Below the pieces are notes generated by a model. It saw only the letters and a program-made list of their open reading frames with translations, was not told where the DNA came from and made no database searches. A stretch of 64,000 nt of DNA from Gammaproteobacteria bacterium. Lineage in GTDB: Bacteria; Pseudomonadota; Gammaproteobacteria; Eutrophobiales; Eutrophobiaceae. The translations under genes and the position numbers were made by a program. Positions 44,773 to 54,000 of this stretch are shown here, one piece after another. Position 1 is the first letter of the stretch. Each line of letters begins with the position of its first letter. Where the stretch lies: the NCBI GenBank assembly GCA_028279365.1, contig JANQNX010000014.1, positions 79,921 to 143,920 of the forward strand. The letters run 5' to 3'.

Positions 44773-44790
44773 AAGCAGAGGAAAAATCTT

Positions 44791-45741
44791 ATGAGTTTTA
44801 CACAATATGAGCAGGCCAGACCTCGTATTCAGCGAAGTGAGCTTGCAGTGCCGGGTTCAAATCCAGGCATGTTCGAGAAAGCGGCAAAAAGCAACGCCGA
44901 CTATATCTTCCTAGACTGTGAGGATGCAGTCGTTCCTGATGACAAAGCCCAGGCCCGTAAAAATATTATTGAAGGTTTGAATGACATTGATTGGGGCGAT
45001 AAGACCATGTCAGTTCGTATCAACGGACTGGATACACATTATATGTATCGCGACGTGGTCGATATCCTGGAACAGGCGGGTAACAAGCTTGATACTATTT
45101 TAATTCCCAAGGTCGGCACAGCGCAGGATGTCTATGCGATTGATATGCTGGTCACACAAATCGAAACGGCGATGGGTCTGGAGAAAAAAATTGGCCTTGA
45201 ATGTCTGATTGAAACCGCCCTGGGTGGTGTCAATGTCTTCAGTATTGCGCAAGCCAGTCCGCGTCTGGAAGCGTTTCACTTTGGCGTAGCTGATTATGCC
45301 GCCAGTATGCGCTCACGTACTTCCGTCATTGGTGGTCTGGTTGAAGAATACAATTGTGAAGGCGCCGTTAACGATCAGTGGCACTATGCGCAAAGCCAGA
45401 TGATCCACGCCTGCCGTGCCTATGGCCTGCGTGCTATCGATGGCCCGTTCGGTGATTTCAGCGATCCGGAAGCCTTCCGTGCAGCGGCGAAACGCGTTGC
45501 TGTTTTGGGTTATGAAGGTAAGTGGGCAATTCATCCATCGCAGATTGATTTAGCCAATGAAGTCATGTCACCACCTGAAGCAGAAGTCACTCGCGCACGT
45601 CGTGTGTTAGAAGCCTTGGAGGAAGCGGCGAAACAAGGTAAAGGTGCAGCGCAGCTGGATGGAAAAATGATCGACATCGCCTCTGAACGTATGGCCAGAA
45701 ATATCGTTCGCCAGGCTGAAGCAATCGAAGCAAAAAATTAG
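44791..45741 (+). CDS. mclA: malyl-CoA lyase (CitE-like)
   Basis: A 316-residue member of the HpcH/HpaI/CitE lyase family. ELAVPGSNPGMFEKAA, FLDCEDAVVPDDK and GLECLIETALG carry the CoA- and Mg-binding residues. It splits malyl-CoA into acetyl-CoA and glyoxylate, closing the serine cycle, and may also act on methylmalyl-CoA. The neighbouring malate thiokinase genes supply its substrate, which makes this assignment firm. It has AGAGGA 7 bases before the ATG. Confidence 0.95.
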   Translation: MSFTQYEQARPRIQRSELAVPGSNPGMFEKAAKSNADYIFLDCEDAVVPDDKAQARKNIIEGLNDIDWGDKTMSVRINGLDTHYMYRDVVDILEQAGNKLDTILIPKVGTAQDVYAIDMLVTQIETAMGLEKKIGLECLIETALGGVNVFSIAQASPRLEAFHFGVADYAASMRSRTSVIGGLVEEYNCEGAVNDQWHYAQSQMIHACRAYGLRAIDGPFGDFSDPEAFRAAAKRVAVLGYEGKWAIHPSQIDLANEVMSPPEAEVTRARRVLEALEEAAKQGKGAAQLDGKMIDIASERMARNIVRQAEAIEAKN

Positions 45742-45784
45742 TACAACTTTAACTATCAATTAACTCTTTGGGAGGATATGTCGT

Positions 45785-46963
45785 ATGGATATCCATGAAT
45801 ATCAAGCAAAGGAGATACTCTCCGATTATGGTGTGCCGATTGGCCCTGGCGGATTAGCCTATAGTCCCGAACAGGCCGCCTATCGTGCACAGGAAATAGG
45901 CGGTGACGTTTGGGTCGTTAAGGCACAGATTCACTCGGGCGCACGTGGTAAAGCAGGTGGTGTGAAAGTTTGTAAATCACCTGAAGAAGTTTCAAAAGCG
46001 GCAGAAGACATGCTGGGTAAAAAACTGGTCACGCATCAGACCGGCCCGGACGGAAAAATTTGTCACCGTTTATATATAGAAGCCGGTTCGAATATTGACC
46101 GCGAAATATATCTTGCCTTCGTATTAGACCGTGCGAAAGAAAGTGTTACGGTTGTGGCTTCCGCAGAAGGTGGGATGGAAATCGAACAGCTCGCTGTTGA
46201 AAAACCCGAGTCTATCGTCAAAGTCGCAGTCGAACCTGCCGTCGGTATGCAGCCATTCCAGGCGCGGGAAATTGCGTTTGGTTTAGGGCTGGATAAATCG
46301 CAAATCAATCAGGCAGTGACTACTCTATTGGGTTGCTATCGCGCCATGCGCGACCTGGATGCGACCATGGTTGAGATCAATCCATTAGTCGTGACTAAAG
46401 AAGGTAATATCATTGCCGTCGATGCGAAGATGGGGTTTGATGACAACGCGTTGTTCCGACACAGCAACATTTCTGAATTGCGTGACAAGTCTCAGGAAGA
46501 TCAGCGTGAAATGCGCGCGGCCGATCGTGGCTTAAGCTATGTCGGTCTGGATGGCAACATCGGTTGTATTATCAACGGCGCCGGTCTGGCGATGGCATCA
46601 ATGGATATGATCATGCATGCCGGTGGTGAGCCTGCCAACTTTCTGGATATTGGTGGTGGTGCCTCTCCAGAACGAACCACCAAAGCCTTTAATCTCGTGT
46701 TATCTGACGATAACGTCGAATGCATTCTGGTTAACATTTTTGCCGGGATTAACCGCTGTGACTGGATTGCAGAAGGAGTGGTTCAGGCAGTCAAATCGAT
46801 TGATTTGAAAGTACCATTGGTGGTCAGACTATCAGGTACCAATGTTGAGCAGGGTAGAAAAATTCTGGCAGATAGCGGTTTGCCTATCATTATGGCGGAT
46901 ACCTTGAAGGAAGCAGCAGACAAAGCTGTTGCGGCCTGGAAAGAAGCGACCGGTAAGAGCTAG
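45785..46963 (+). CDS. mtkA: malate-CoA ligase, beta subunit
   Basis: A 392-residue ATP-grasp protein like succinyl-CoA synthetase beta ([19 protein letters not shown] at the N terminus, [13 protein letters not shown], then [15 protein letters not shown] near the C terminus). In this context, directly after malyl-CoA lyase, it is malate thiokinase, which activates malate to malyl-CoA with ATP. The E. coli SucC has the same fold and length, so a succinate enzyme would look alike; the cluster decides. Confidence 0.93.
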   Translation: MDIHEYQAKEILSDYGVPIGPGGLAYSPEQAAYRAQEIGGDVWVVKAQIHSGARGKAGGVKVCKSPEEVSKAAEDMLGKKLVTHQTGPDGKICHRLYIEAGSNIDREIYLAFVLDRAKESVTVVASAEGGMEIEQLAVEKPESIVKVAVEPAVGMQPFQAREIAFGLGLDKSQINQAVTTLLGCYRAMRDLDATMVEINPLVVTKEGNIIAVDAKMGFDDNALFRHSNISELRDKSQEDQREMRAADRGLSYVGLDGNIGCIINGAGLAMASMDMIMHAGGEPANFLDIGGGASPERTTKAFNLVLSDDNVECILVNIFAGINRCDWIAEGVVQAVKSIDLKVPLVVRLSGTNVEQGRKILADSGLPIIMADTLKEAADKAVAAWKEATGKS

Positions 46964-46975
46964 GGGGAGATCAAA

Positions 46976-47866
46976 ATGGCAATTCATTTAAATAAAGATA
47001 CAAAAGTCCTGGTTCAGGGCTTCACCGGTCAGATTGGTACCTTCCACTCGACTGATATGATTAATTATGGCACTAATATTGTAGGCGGTGTCACTCCAGG
47101 TAAAGGTGGCACCAAACATCTTGATAAACCTGTATTCAATACCGTGAAAGAAGCGGTAGAAGGTACCGGTGCAGATGCCAGCATCATCTTTGTACCACCA
47201 CCGTTTGCGGCAGACAGTATTATGGAAGCAGCAGATGCCGGTATCCGCTTTTGTGTCGCAATTACTGACGGTATTCCTGCGCAGGACATGATTCGCGTTA
47301 AACGTTACATGCGCCGCTACAAAAAAGAAGAGCGCATGATACTGACCGGTCCGAACTGTGCCGGTTCTATCAGCCCAGGTAAATGTATGATGGGCATTAT
47401 GCCAGGGCATATCTATACGGAAGGTAACGTCGGTATTGTTGGTCGTTCCGGGACGCTCGGCTATGAAGCTGCTGACCAGATGCGTTCAGTCGGTATTGGT
47501 GTTTCCAGTAGTATTGGTATTGGTGGTGACCCGATCAACGGAAGTTCTTTTAAAGATCATTTAATGGCGTTTGAAGAAGATCCTGAAACCAAAGCCGTCA
47601 TCATTATTGGTGAAATTGGTGGACCACAGGAAGTTGAGGCTGCGCAGTGGGCAAAAGACAATATGAGCAAACCGCTGGTTGGTTACATTGCTGGCCTGAC
47701 GGCACCGAAAGGACGTCGTATGGGTCATGCTGGCGCTATCATATCTGCAGTTGGCGAGAGTGCAGCAGAAAAAGTCGAAATTCTGCAGGAATGCGGTGCG
47801 ACTGTTGTGCCTAACCCATCTGCATTCGCAGAGGTAATGAGCGAAGTCATGGCCAAAGTCGGCTAA
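46976..47866 (+). CDS. mtkB: malate-CoA ligase, alpha subunit
   Basis: A 296-residue CoA-binding subunit like SucD. The CoA fold starts KVLVQGFTGQIGTFHST, and the active-site His lies in RRMGHAGAIISAVG, which becomes phosphorylated in the reaction. It pairs with the subunit encoded 12 bases upstream. A hairpin follows before hprA. Confidence 0.94.
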   Translation: MAIHLNKDTKVLVQGFTGQIGTFHSTDMINYGTNIVGGVTPGKGGTKHLDKPVFNTVKEAVEGTGADASIIFVPPPFAADSIMEAADAGIRFCVAITDGIPAQDMIRVKRYMRRYKKEERMILTGPNCAGSISPGKCMMGIMPGHIYTEGNVGIVGRSGTLGYEAADQMRSVGIGVSSSIGIGGDPINGSSFKDHLMAFEEDPETKAVIIIGEIGGPQEVEAAQWAKDNMSKPLVGYIAGLTAPKGRRMGHAGAIISAVGESAAEKVEILQECGATVVPNPSAFAEVMSEVMAKVG

Positions 47867-47880
47867 TTAACTGTCGTTTT

Positions 47881-47908
47881 GCTACCGATTGTCGTTACAA
47901 TCGGTAGC
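47881..47908 (+). terminator. strong hairpin between mtkB and hprA
   Basis: GCTACCGATTGT and ACAATCGGTAGC form a perfect 12-bp stem with loop CGTT. Only a weak, interrupted T-run follows, so termination may be partial or the hairpin may act in mRNA stability. Confidence 0.55.
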
Positions 47909-47956
47909 AATATTTCTTATATATAGTTTGCTAATTTTTCCGGGGAGATAGCTCAC

Positions 47957-48931
47957 GTGTCTAAACCAAAAGTGATTATTACGCGCAAGTGGCCGGCTGA
48001 AGCCGAGGCCAAAGCAGCAGAATGGTTCGATGTTGTCCTGAATGAAGACGATCACAAGATGTCTGTGGATGAATTGAAAAGTGCAATGCAAAATGCCGAT
48101 GCAGTTTGTCCAACTGTGTCAGACTTTCAAATTAATTCAGAAATTTTTGGCGTAGAAAATCGCCGTTGCAAAATCGTGTCAAACTTTGGCGTCGGGTTTA
48201 ATAATATTGATACTGATGCCGCAAAAGAAGCCGGTGTGGTCGTCACCAATACGCCTGAAGTATTAACTGACTGTACCGCAGATATAGCGATGGCGTTGTT
48301 ATTGTCGGTTGCTAGGCGCACCGGTGAAGGCGAGCGTCTGGTGCGTAATAAACAATGGGACGGCTGGTGTCCAACACATATGCTGGCTACCAAAGTGACC
48401 GGTAAAAAACTCGGTTTTATTGGTTTTGGTCGTATTGCCCAGGCCGTGGCCAAGAAAGCGCACTTCGGTTTCGATATGGAGATCAGTTTTTATGATCCTT
48501 ATCCCCCTGCAGATGACGTGGTCAATAAATTTAGTGCCACCAAATTCGATACCGTCGAAGAAGTGCTGAAGGATGCGGACTTTGTGACGCTGCATTGTCC
48601 AGGTGGTGGTGCCAACACGAACCTGATGAATGCTGAAAGACTGGGCATGATGAAGAACTCCGCGTTTCTGATAAACACTGCACGCGGTGACGTTGTCGAT
48701 GAACCGGCATTGGTTCAGGCACTGAAAGAGGGTGAGATTGCTGGTGCCGGTCTGGATGTGTTTGCTAAAGAACCGACTGTTACCGAAGACTTGCTGAGTA
48801 TGGAAAATGTTGTGTTATTACCGCACCTTGGTAGTGCGACCACGGAAACTCGTGTTGCAATGGGGATGCGTTCATTAAATAACGTGAAAGCATTTTTTGA
48901 CGGTAACGAACCCGGCGATCGCGTCGCATAA
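47957..48931 (+). CDS. hprA: hydroxypyruvate/glyoxylate reductase
   Basis: A 324-residue D-isomer 2-hydroxyacid dehydrogenase. The coenzyme fold has LGFIGFGRIAQAVAKK, and the active site residues are Arg in INTARGDVVDEPAL, Glu in the FAKEP segment and His in LLPHLGSATTETR. It reduces hydroxypyruvate made by Sga to glycerate. The start is GTG at 47957, preceded by GGGGAGA; this gives the expected N terminus. A role in glyoxylate reduction is possible too, as for relatives of this group. Confidence 0.9.
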   Translation: MSKPKVIITRKWPAEAEAKAAEWFDVVLNEDDHKMSVDELKSAMQNADAVCPTVSDFQINSEIFGVENRRCKIVSNFGVGFNNIDTDAAKEAGVVVTNTPEVLTDCTADIAMALLLSVARRTGEGERLVRNKQWDGWCPTHMLATKVTGKKLGFIGFGRIAQAVAKKAHFGFDMEISFYDPYPPADDVVNKFSATKFDTVEEVLKDADFVTLHCPGGGANTNLMNAERLGMMKNSAFLINTARGDVVDEPALVQALKEGEIAGAGLDVFAKEPTVTEDLLSMENVVLLPHLGSATTETRVAMGMRSLNNVKAFFDGNEPGDRVA

Positions 48932-48948
48932 AAGTTGAGAATTTATCT

Positions 48949-51687
48949 ATGAGCATAAACACGGAAATTAAAGACAAGCCCATTGACGACCATGCCGCGA
49001 ATTATGCAAAAGAAGTCATTGAGCTTTTGACCGAACAGTTAGTTAAAGTCATAGATAAGCGTCAAAGCGATATCTTACCGTATTTCCGCGGTAAAAAACC
49101 GGTGCCCGGTAATAACCCGGAATTATTAATCGGTGTGTTACAGGCTTGGGGTATCTGGTTCCAGCTGTTAAACGTGGCTGAGGAAAATACCGGCATGCGC
49201 AGGCGTCGTATGGTTGAACGGGAGTTCGGTATAGAAAACCTGCCCGGTACGTTTGCCAGCGTATTCAAACAAGCGGTTGATGCAGGTATCAGTGCGGATG
49301 CGATACAGTCCTTGCTCGACGTTGCCAACATCAGACCAACGATTACTGCACACCCCACCGAAGCGAAACGTATTACCGTGTTACAGATTCATCGCAGAAT
49401 TTATGTGTTGCTCTATCGTATTGAAGCCACGAGGTGGACGCCAAGAGAACGTGATGAGTTGATTGAGGATCTCCATAACGAAATAGATTTGCTGTGGTTG
49501 ACGGGTGAATTACGTTTGGAAAAACCATCGGTTTCCCAGGAAGTCGTCTGGGGTCTGCATTTTTTTGAACAATCCTTGTTTGAACGTATTCCGGAAACAC
49601 ATGAAAAACTGGAATTAGCCCTGAAACAGAGTTACCCCGATAAAGAATTTAACATCCCGGCTTTTTTCCAGTTCGGCAGTTGGATTGGTGGCGACCGCGA
49701 TGGTAACCCGTTTGTTACTAACGATGTGACTAGAGACACCTTATTCAAGCACCGAAATGCGGTATTGAATCACTATCTGTCGACACTCGATGGCATGTTG
49801 AACAGCTTAAGTGTTTCCAAACACTACATTAAATTATCTTCACAGTTTGAAAAGGATCTGGAAGACATTTTGGTAGATATTGACGAGTTGCATAATGTTT
49901 CCGGTCGTAATCCGGGCGAGGTCTTTCGCCAGTTTGTTAACTGCATGTTAATAAAATTAAAGGGGACGATAGACTCGTCTGAAGACGATCATTTCAGCGG
50001 TATTCGCTATGTTGATGCGGATGAGTTTATCAAGCATTTGAAACAGCTGATCGAAGGCTTGAGTGAGTCTGGCTGTAACAATATTGCCAACAGCATGGTC
50101 AGACCATTACTCAAGGAAGCCGAAGCGTTTCGGTTCAGAACTGTGCGACTGGATCTGAGAGAGAATTCCACGACAACTAACAACACGCTCATTGCCATAT
50201 ATAAGGCGATGCATAATCGTGAAGAACCACCCGCATTGGATAGTGATGAGTGGTTGCAGTGGTTACATGCCGAGTTGGAGAAGCCCCAGTCCAAGCTGCC
50301 TACTTTCTCTAATCTGGATGAAGCGTCCGAATCAACACTGGGACTGTTTCAAATGTCGGCACAAATGATGGACCAGCTTGATCGCGAAGCATTCGGTCAC
50401 TTTATATTGAGTATGACCCAGTCGGTTAGTGATTTATTAGGTGTTTATCTGCTCGCCAAGTATGCCGGTTTATTCGCCGGTGATGAGGGCGAAGAGTACA
50501 GCCGTATTCCAATCGTGCCTTTATTTGAAACCATTGATGATTTACAGCGTGCACCTGACATGATGACGGAGTTGTTGGGTTTGCCATTTATAAAGCGCTC
50601 GGTAGAAAAACTGAGTGGTGTGCAGGAAGTCATGATCGGTTATTCCGATTCCAATAAAGACGGCGGTTTCTTTACCGCTAACTGGGAGTTAACCAAAGCC
50701 CAGAAAAGCCTGACCGATACTGGAAAAGCGGCGAGTATTCCGATTTCATTTTTTCATGGTCGTGGTGGTTCTGTCAGCCGTGGCGGTGCACCAACTGGTT
50801 TGGCCATTGCCGCTCAGCCTGCAGGTTCTATCCATGGACAGATGCGTATTACTGAACAGGGTGAAGTAGTTTCCTCCAAGTATGCTAACGAAGGGACGGC
50901 GCAATATCACATGGAGTTACTGGCAGCGAGTATTTTTGAACACACGATTAAATCGATGGACGAAAAAGAGCTGCAACCAAACCCCAATCATGATGCGGCA
51001 ATGGAAAAGATTTCCACTCTTGCCTTTACCAAGTATCGCGAGTTGGCCGAAACTGAAGGCCTGGTTGATTATTACAATGCAGCCAGTCCGGTAGAAGAAC
51101 TGGCTAAAATGAATATCGGTTCGCGGCCGGCACGACGCTTCGGCGCAAAATCGCTAAGCGACCTGCGTGCGATACCATGGGTGTTTGCTTGGACTCAAAA
51201 CCGACATCTGGTTCCGGGTTGGTATGGTGTCGGCACCGCATTGAAACATTACCTGGATGAATATGGCGAAAAAGGCGAAGCATTATTAACGGATATGTTT
51301 AATGATTCGCGTATTTTCAAGCTGGTCATCGATGAAACAGAAAAAACCTTATCACTGGTGGATCTGGATGTGTCCAAATCGTACTCGGAACTGGTCAGCG
51401 ATACCAAATTACGCGATACCGTATTTGCGATGGTGATTGATGAATACAATCTGACTGTTGAGATGATCCTGAAGCTTACCGGTGAAGATAAACTGTGTGA
51501 GCGCTTCAAACGCTTTAGTCGCAAACTTCAACGCCGTGCGCCTATCTTGCACCAGGCTGGCATGGAACAGGTGCAACTGGTTAATGAATTCCGTAATAGA
51601 AATAAAGATGATGATCCGCTCGAGGATTTGATCCCGCTGTTACTTTCGATTAACTGCATTAGTGCCGGTCTTGGCTGGACAGGCTAG
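48949..51687 (+). CDS. ppc: phosphoenolpyruvate carboxylase
   Basis: A 912-residue enzyme that adds bicarbonate to phosphoenolpyruvate to give oxaloacetate, the CO2-fixing step of the serine cycle. TAHPTEAKR (catalytic His), GGDRDGNPFVT, GYSDSNKDGGFFTANW and FHGRGGSVSRGG are all present. The C terminus ends in AGLGWTG rather than the canonical MRNTG. It closes the cluster, 17 bases after hprA. Confidence 0.97.
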   Translation: MSINTEIKDKPIDDHAANYAKEVIELLTEQLVKVIDKRQSDILPYFRGKKPVPGNNPELLIGVLQAWGIWFQLLNVAEENTGMRRRRMVEREFGIENLPGTFASVFKQAVDAGISADAIQSLLDVANIRPTITAHPTEAKRITVLQIHRRIYVLLYRIEATRWTPRERDELIEDLHNEIDLLWLTGELRLEKPSVSQEVVWGLHFFEQSLFERIPETHEKLELALKQSYPDKEFNIPAFFQFGSWIGGDRDGNPFVTNDVTRDTLFKHRNAVLNHYLSTLDGMLNSLSVSKHYIKLSSQFEKDLEDILVDIDELHNVSGRNPGEVFRQFVNCMLIKLKGTIDSSEDDHFSGIRYVDADEFIKHLKQLIEGLSESGCNNIANSMVRPLLKEAEAFRFRTVRLDLRENSTTTNNTLIAIYKAMHNREEPPALDSDEWLQWLHAELEKPQSKLPTFSNLDEASESTLGLFQMSAQMMDQLDREAFGHFILSMTQSVSDLLGVYLLAKYAGLFAGDEGEEYSRIPIVPLFETIDDLQRAPDMMTELLGLPFIKRSVEKLSGVQEVMIGYSDSNKDGGFFTANWELTKAQKSLTDTGKAASIPISFFHGRGGSVSRGGAPTGLAIAAQPAGSIHGQMRITEQGEVVSSKYANEGTAQYHMELLAASIFEHTIKSMDEKELQPNPNHDAAMEKISTLAFTKYRELAETEGLVDYYNAASPVEELAKMNIGSRPARRFGAKSLSDLRAIPWVFAWTQNRHLVPGWYGVGTALKHYLDEYGEKGEALLTDMFNDSRIFKLVIDETEKTLSLVDLDVSKSYSELVSDTKLRDTVFAMVIDEYNLTVEMILKLTGEDKLCERFKRFSRKLQRRAPILHQAGMEQVQLVNEFRNRNKDDDPLEDLIPLLLSINCISAGLGWTG

Positions 51688-51901
51688 TCATCATCCAGCC
51701 TTTCTACCGCGCTTACGCTTAGCAGCCTGCGCTTTAGGTAACTACAAGCTTTCCGTGATCGGTACGTTTCCTGGTTGGTCGGTACCGGCCTTATTATGTG
51801 TTGTCCGGATCTGGTAATATCGCGTTAATCCAATCAGGATTGACCATATTGTTGGTACGTTTCACTTAACAACTCAAGTTTAATTATCAGCTAAACGCAT
51901 A

Positions 51902-52474
51902 ATGATAAGAATTATCGTTGCATTCATATTTTTGTTACTCGTTGCCTGTGAAAACTCCATCAGTGAAACTGAGCTGTGGTTGCGCGATGGACTGTATTAT
52001 CAACTGGATGAGACAGAGCCCTATACCGGTAAAGTCTATGAAAAATACAGTAATGGTAATGTGAAATCGCTTGGCTATATTGAGCAAGGCAAACGTGTCG
52101 GTTTATCTGCCGGCTGGTATGAAAATGGCCAGATGCGATATGAGGGAGGTTACAAGGACGGACTGAAACACGGGTCTTATGTTGCCTGGTATGAAAACGG
52201 AAACAAGAAAGTGGAATGGCATTATCGAAATGGTGAGGTCCAGGGTTTGCAAAAAGGCTGGTACGAAAATGGACAGCAGCAATATCAGGAGACTTTTAAG
52301 GACGCGATCATTGAAGGCCCCTCAATCGGTTGGTATGAAAACGGCCAGAAAAAATATGAGGATGAATTTGTCTCGGGTCAATTGCATGGAGAAATTCGAG
52401 GTTGGGATGAGAAAGGTATAAAAGAATATGAAGAATATTATGAGCAAGGTGTATTAATTCAGACATACCAATAA
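51902..52474 (+). CDS. MORN-repeat (YwqK-like) lipoprotein
   Basis: A 190-residue protein. The N-terminal signal peptide ends in a lipobox (LLVAC), so it is lipidated at Cys16. From residue 40 onward it consists of about six repeats of 22-23 residues with WYENGQ and EGxxKDGxxHG cores, the MORN-like pattern of the YwqK family. Such repeats are often linked to toxin-antitoxin annotations, but a lipoprotein form probably sits in a membrane. The function is unknown. A 214-base gap without gene separates it from ppc. Confidence 0.8.
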   Translation: MIRIIVAFIFLLLVACENSISETELWLRDGLYYQLDETEPYTGKVYEKYSNGNVKSLGYIEQGKRVGLSAGWYENGQMRYEGGYKDGLKHGSYVAWYENGNKKVEWHYRNGEVQGLQKGWYENGQQQYQETFKDAIIEGPSIGWYENGQKKYEDEFVSGQLHGEIRGWDEKGIKEYEEYYEQGVLIQTYQ

Positions 52475-52542
52475 CGACTATCATTTTATCTTTAATCAAG
52501 CCTTAGCCATTCCGCTCCTAAACCCTACTATTTATATTCCTA

Positions 52543-52725
52543 TTGTTTATCTCCAGTCTTGTATTCTCGGAGAATACCGGACAAAAACCGGCTATTGTCG
52601 ATGACTTACAACACGTCAACGCAGTGATACCCAATACATCGAATATCGCCGCCTTTATATCAGAGTTTATGCCGATACAAGTCTGCCAGCCGGGCGGGCA
52701 GGAATTTAAATGTATTGTTGAATAG
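52543..52725 (+). CDS. possible small secreted protein with a defective start
   Basis: A frame of 60 codons from TTG at 52543 to TAG at 52725. The head, extended upstream to the TAA at 52523, reads as a hydrophobic stretch (LLFIFLLFISSLVFS) ending like a signal peptide, and the body has two Cys near the end. There is no ATG. A good ribosome-binding site is absent. Either TTG is used or the gene has lost its start. Confidence 0.3.
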   Translation: MFISSLVFSENTGQKPAIVDDLQHVNAVIPNTSNIAAFISEFMPIQVCQPGGQEFKCIVE

Positions 52726-52748
52726 CGAGGTTTAGTATTGAAGCGATG

Positions 52749-52967
52749 TCAATTGTATGAAGGCATGTAATGCCCGGTTCGCTTCAGCCATTCAATTTCG
52801 CTGTCAGACACGCCATGTTGCCTAAGCCTATTATAAAGCTCTGAGCAACTCGGACTTTTGGTTTTTATTGCAGCGATGACGGCCAGTATTTCCTGATGCC
52901 TTGGGTTGTAATGAGAATATAGCTCTTCGTGACGCTCTGTCTCCGATATGAAGTTTGACATAATCAT
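52749..52967 (-). CDS. small hypothetical protein
   Basis: A 72-residue soluble protein rich in charged residues. AGAGGA precedes the ATG at 52967 by 7 bases. The middle reads as two helices with PRHQEILAVIAAIKTKSPSC, and the last part has an HTH-like SDSEIEWLKRTGHY. I do not recognise the family. No partner is obvious. Confidence 0.5.
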   Translation of the reverse strand: MIMSNFISETERHEELYSHYNPRHQEILAVIAAIKTKSPSCSELYNRLRQHGVSDSEIEWLKRTGHYMPSYN

Positions 52968-53301
52968 GCTTGTGTCCTCTTGGTTTCAATAATTAGATAG
53001 CCATATAAGCGATAGTTAAAAAGTATAGATTTATTTCAAATAATAGATATTTAAAATAAGCAATCTTGTTGATTGAACGAGGCTATATGGCGGTGAAAAA
53101 CTTGCGTTAAGCACTTTGCCCAAGCTCAGTGGCAAGCGGTGTTAAGGGTATCGAGAAGTTTGTTATCGTTAACTCGGTTAAGCCAAGCGATTAACGGTAT
53201 GAAGGTGGCGTTTTCGTTGTCTATCTTTCGCTATCGTGACATACCAAGGCAAGTCATGCGGTTACCGTGAGTATTTTCCACAAAATTAATCGTGGACAAG
53301 A

Positions 53302-53457
53302 TCAATGATTTCGATTGGAGCTAATAACCGCGTTTTGTTGCGACCAGTAATCATTGGTGGTGAATTTATCTGCTTCGGAGACGCCCAGTGAAGCAATAGA
53401 AAACAGCCCAACAACGACAACAAACGCACTAAATAAGGGTTTTATTTCGTTTAGCAT
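53302..53457 (-). CDS. small exported protein, 51 residues
   Basis: ATG at 53457 opens a frame of 51 codons ending in TGA at 53302-53304. The peptide is a signal peptide (FSAFVVVVGLFSIASLGVS) followed by a short polar tail with NDYWSQQN. GGAAAT precedes the ATG by about 7 bases. The family is unknown. It lies in the gene-poor stretch 52968-53835; a degenerate minus-strand frame at 53129-53230, broken by an in-frame TGA, lies next to it. Confidence 0.4.
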   Translation of the reverse strand: MLNEIKPLFSAFVVVVGLFSIASLGVSEADKFTTNDYWSQQNAVISSNRNH

Positions 53458-53835
53458 ATTTATTTCCAGCTATTATTTTCATGAGTAAATTAAACATTAT
53501 GATTATGGCGACTAAGCATAAAGCGATCATCATTAATAGCTATTTGAAATTATTTATGCTGATGATTGATGAAAACTATACCGGGTAAATCTAGCTGCAT
53601 CGCACTACTTAAATAAGAAGCAAAAAAATAAATTTTTTTTCCCCGGGTTTTTACCCCACACAAAATGGTTTTTTTGGCAATAAATAAAAATAAAACAGAA
53701 ATTTACCTCTTATTTTTATTGGCTTTTATAGCTATTGTCACACAATTCGTACTGTTGAAAAAAACGTGGAGATTAGTACGCTAGACCGACAGGTGTTTTA
53801 AGTCGTTATATGTATATTAAGGGGGGAGCAGTGGC

Positions 53836-53988
53836 ATGCTGATAACACATCGTAAATTGGATCAACCCAGGACGGGCCGTAGAATACTGATATTTCGGCG
53901 TACGCAGAATGAATCTTATAGTCCTGAACGTCGCAGCGGTATCGAAAGGAGAGTGTTAGCGGATAGAAGACAGGCGAATCTGCAATAA
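53836..53988 (+). CDS. small basic protein, 50 residues
   Basis: ATG at 53836, preceded by a very strong GGGGGGAG 8 bases upstream, opens a frame of 50 codons with stop at 53986-53988. The C-terminal half is rich in Arg with ERRSGIERRVLADRRQ, a repeated RRxG-DRR theme seen in several small bacterial proteins. The function is unknown. The ribosome site makes translation likely. Confidence 0.5.
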   Translation: MLITHRKLDQPRTGRRILIFRRTQNESYSPERRSGIERRVLADRRQANLQ

Positions 53989-54000
53989 TCTGTTTTTCTA

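Noticed and set aside
53040..53230. Minus-strand frame that looks protein-like on both sides of a TGA (53126-53128)
   Set aside because: It may be a decayed gene, but the similarity is to nothing I recognise, and 34 open codons in this composition are not convincing.
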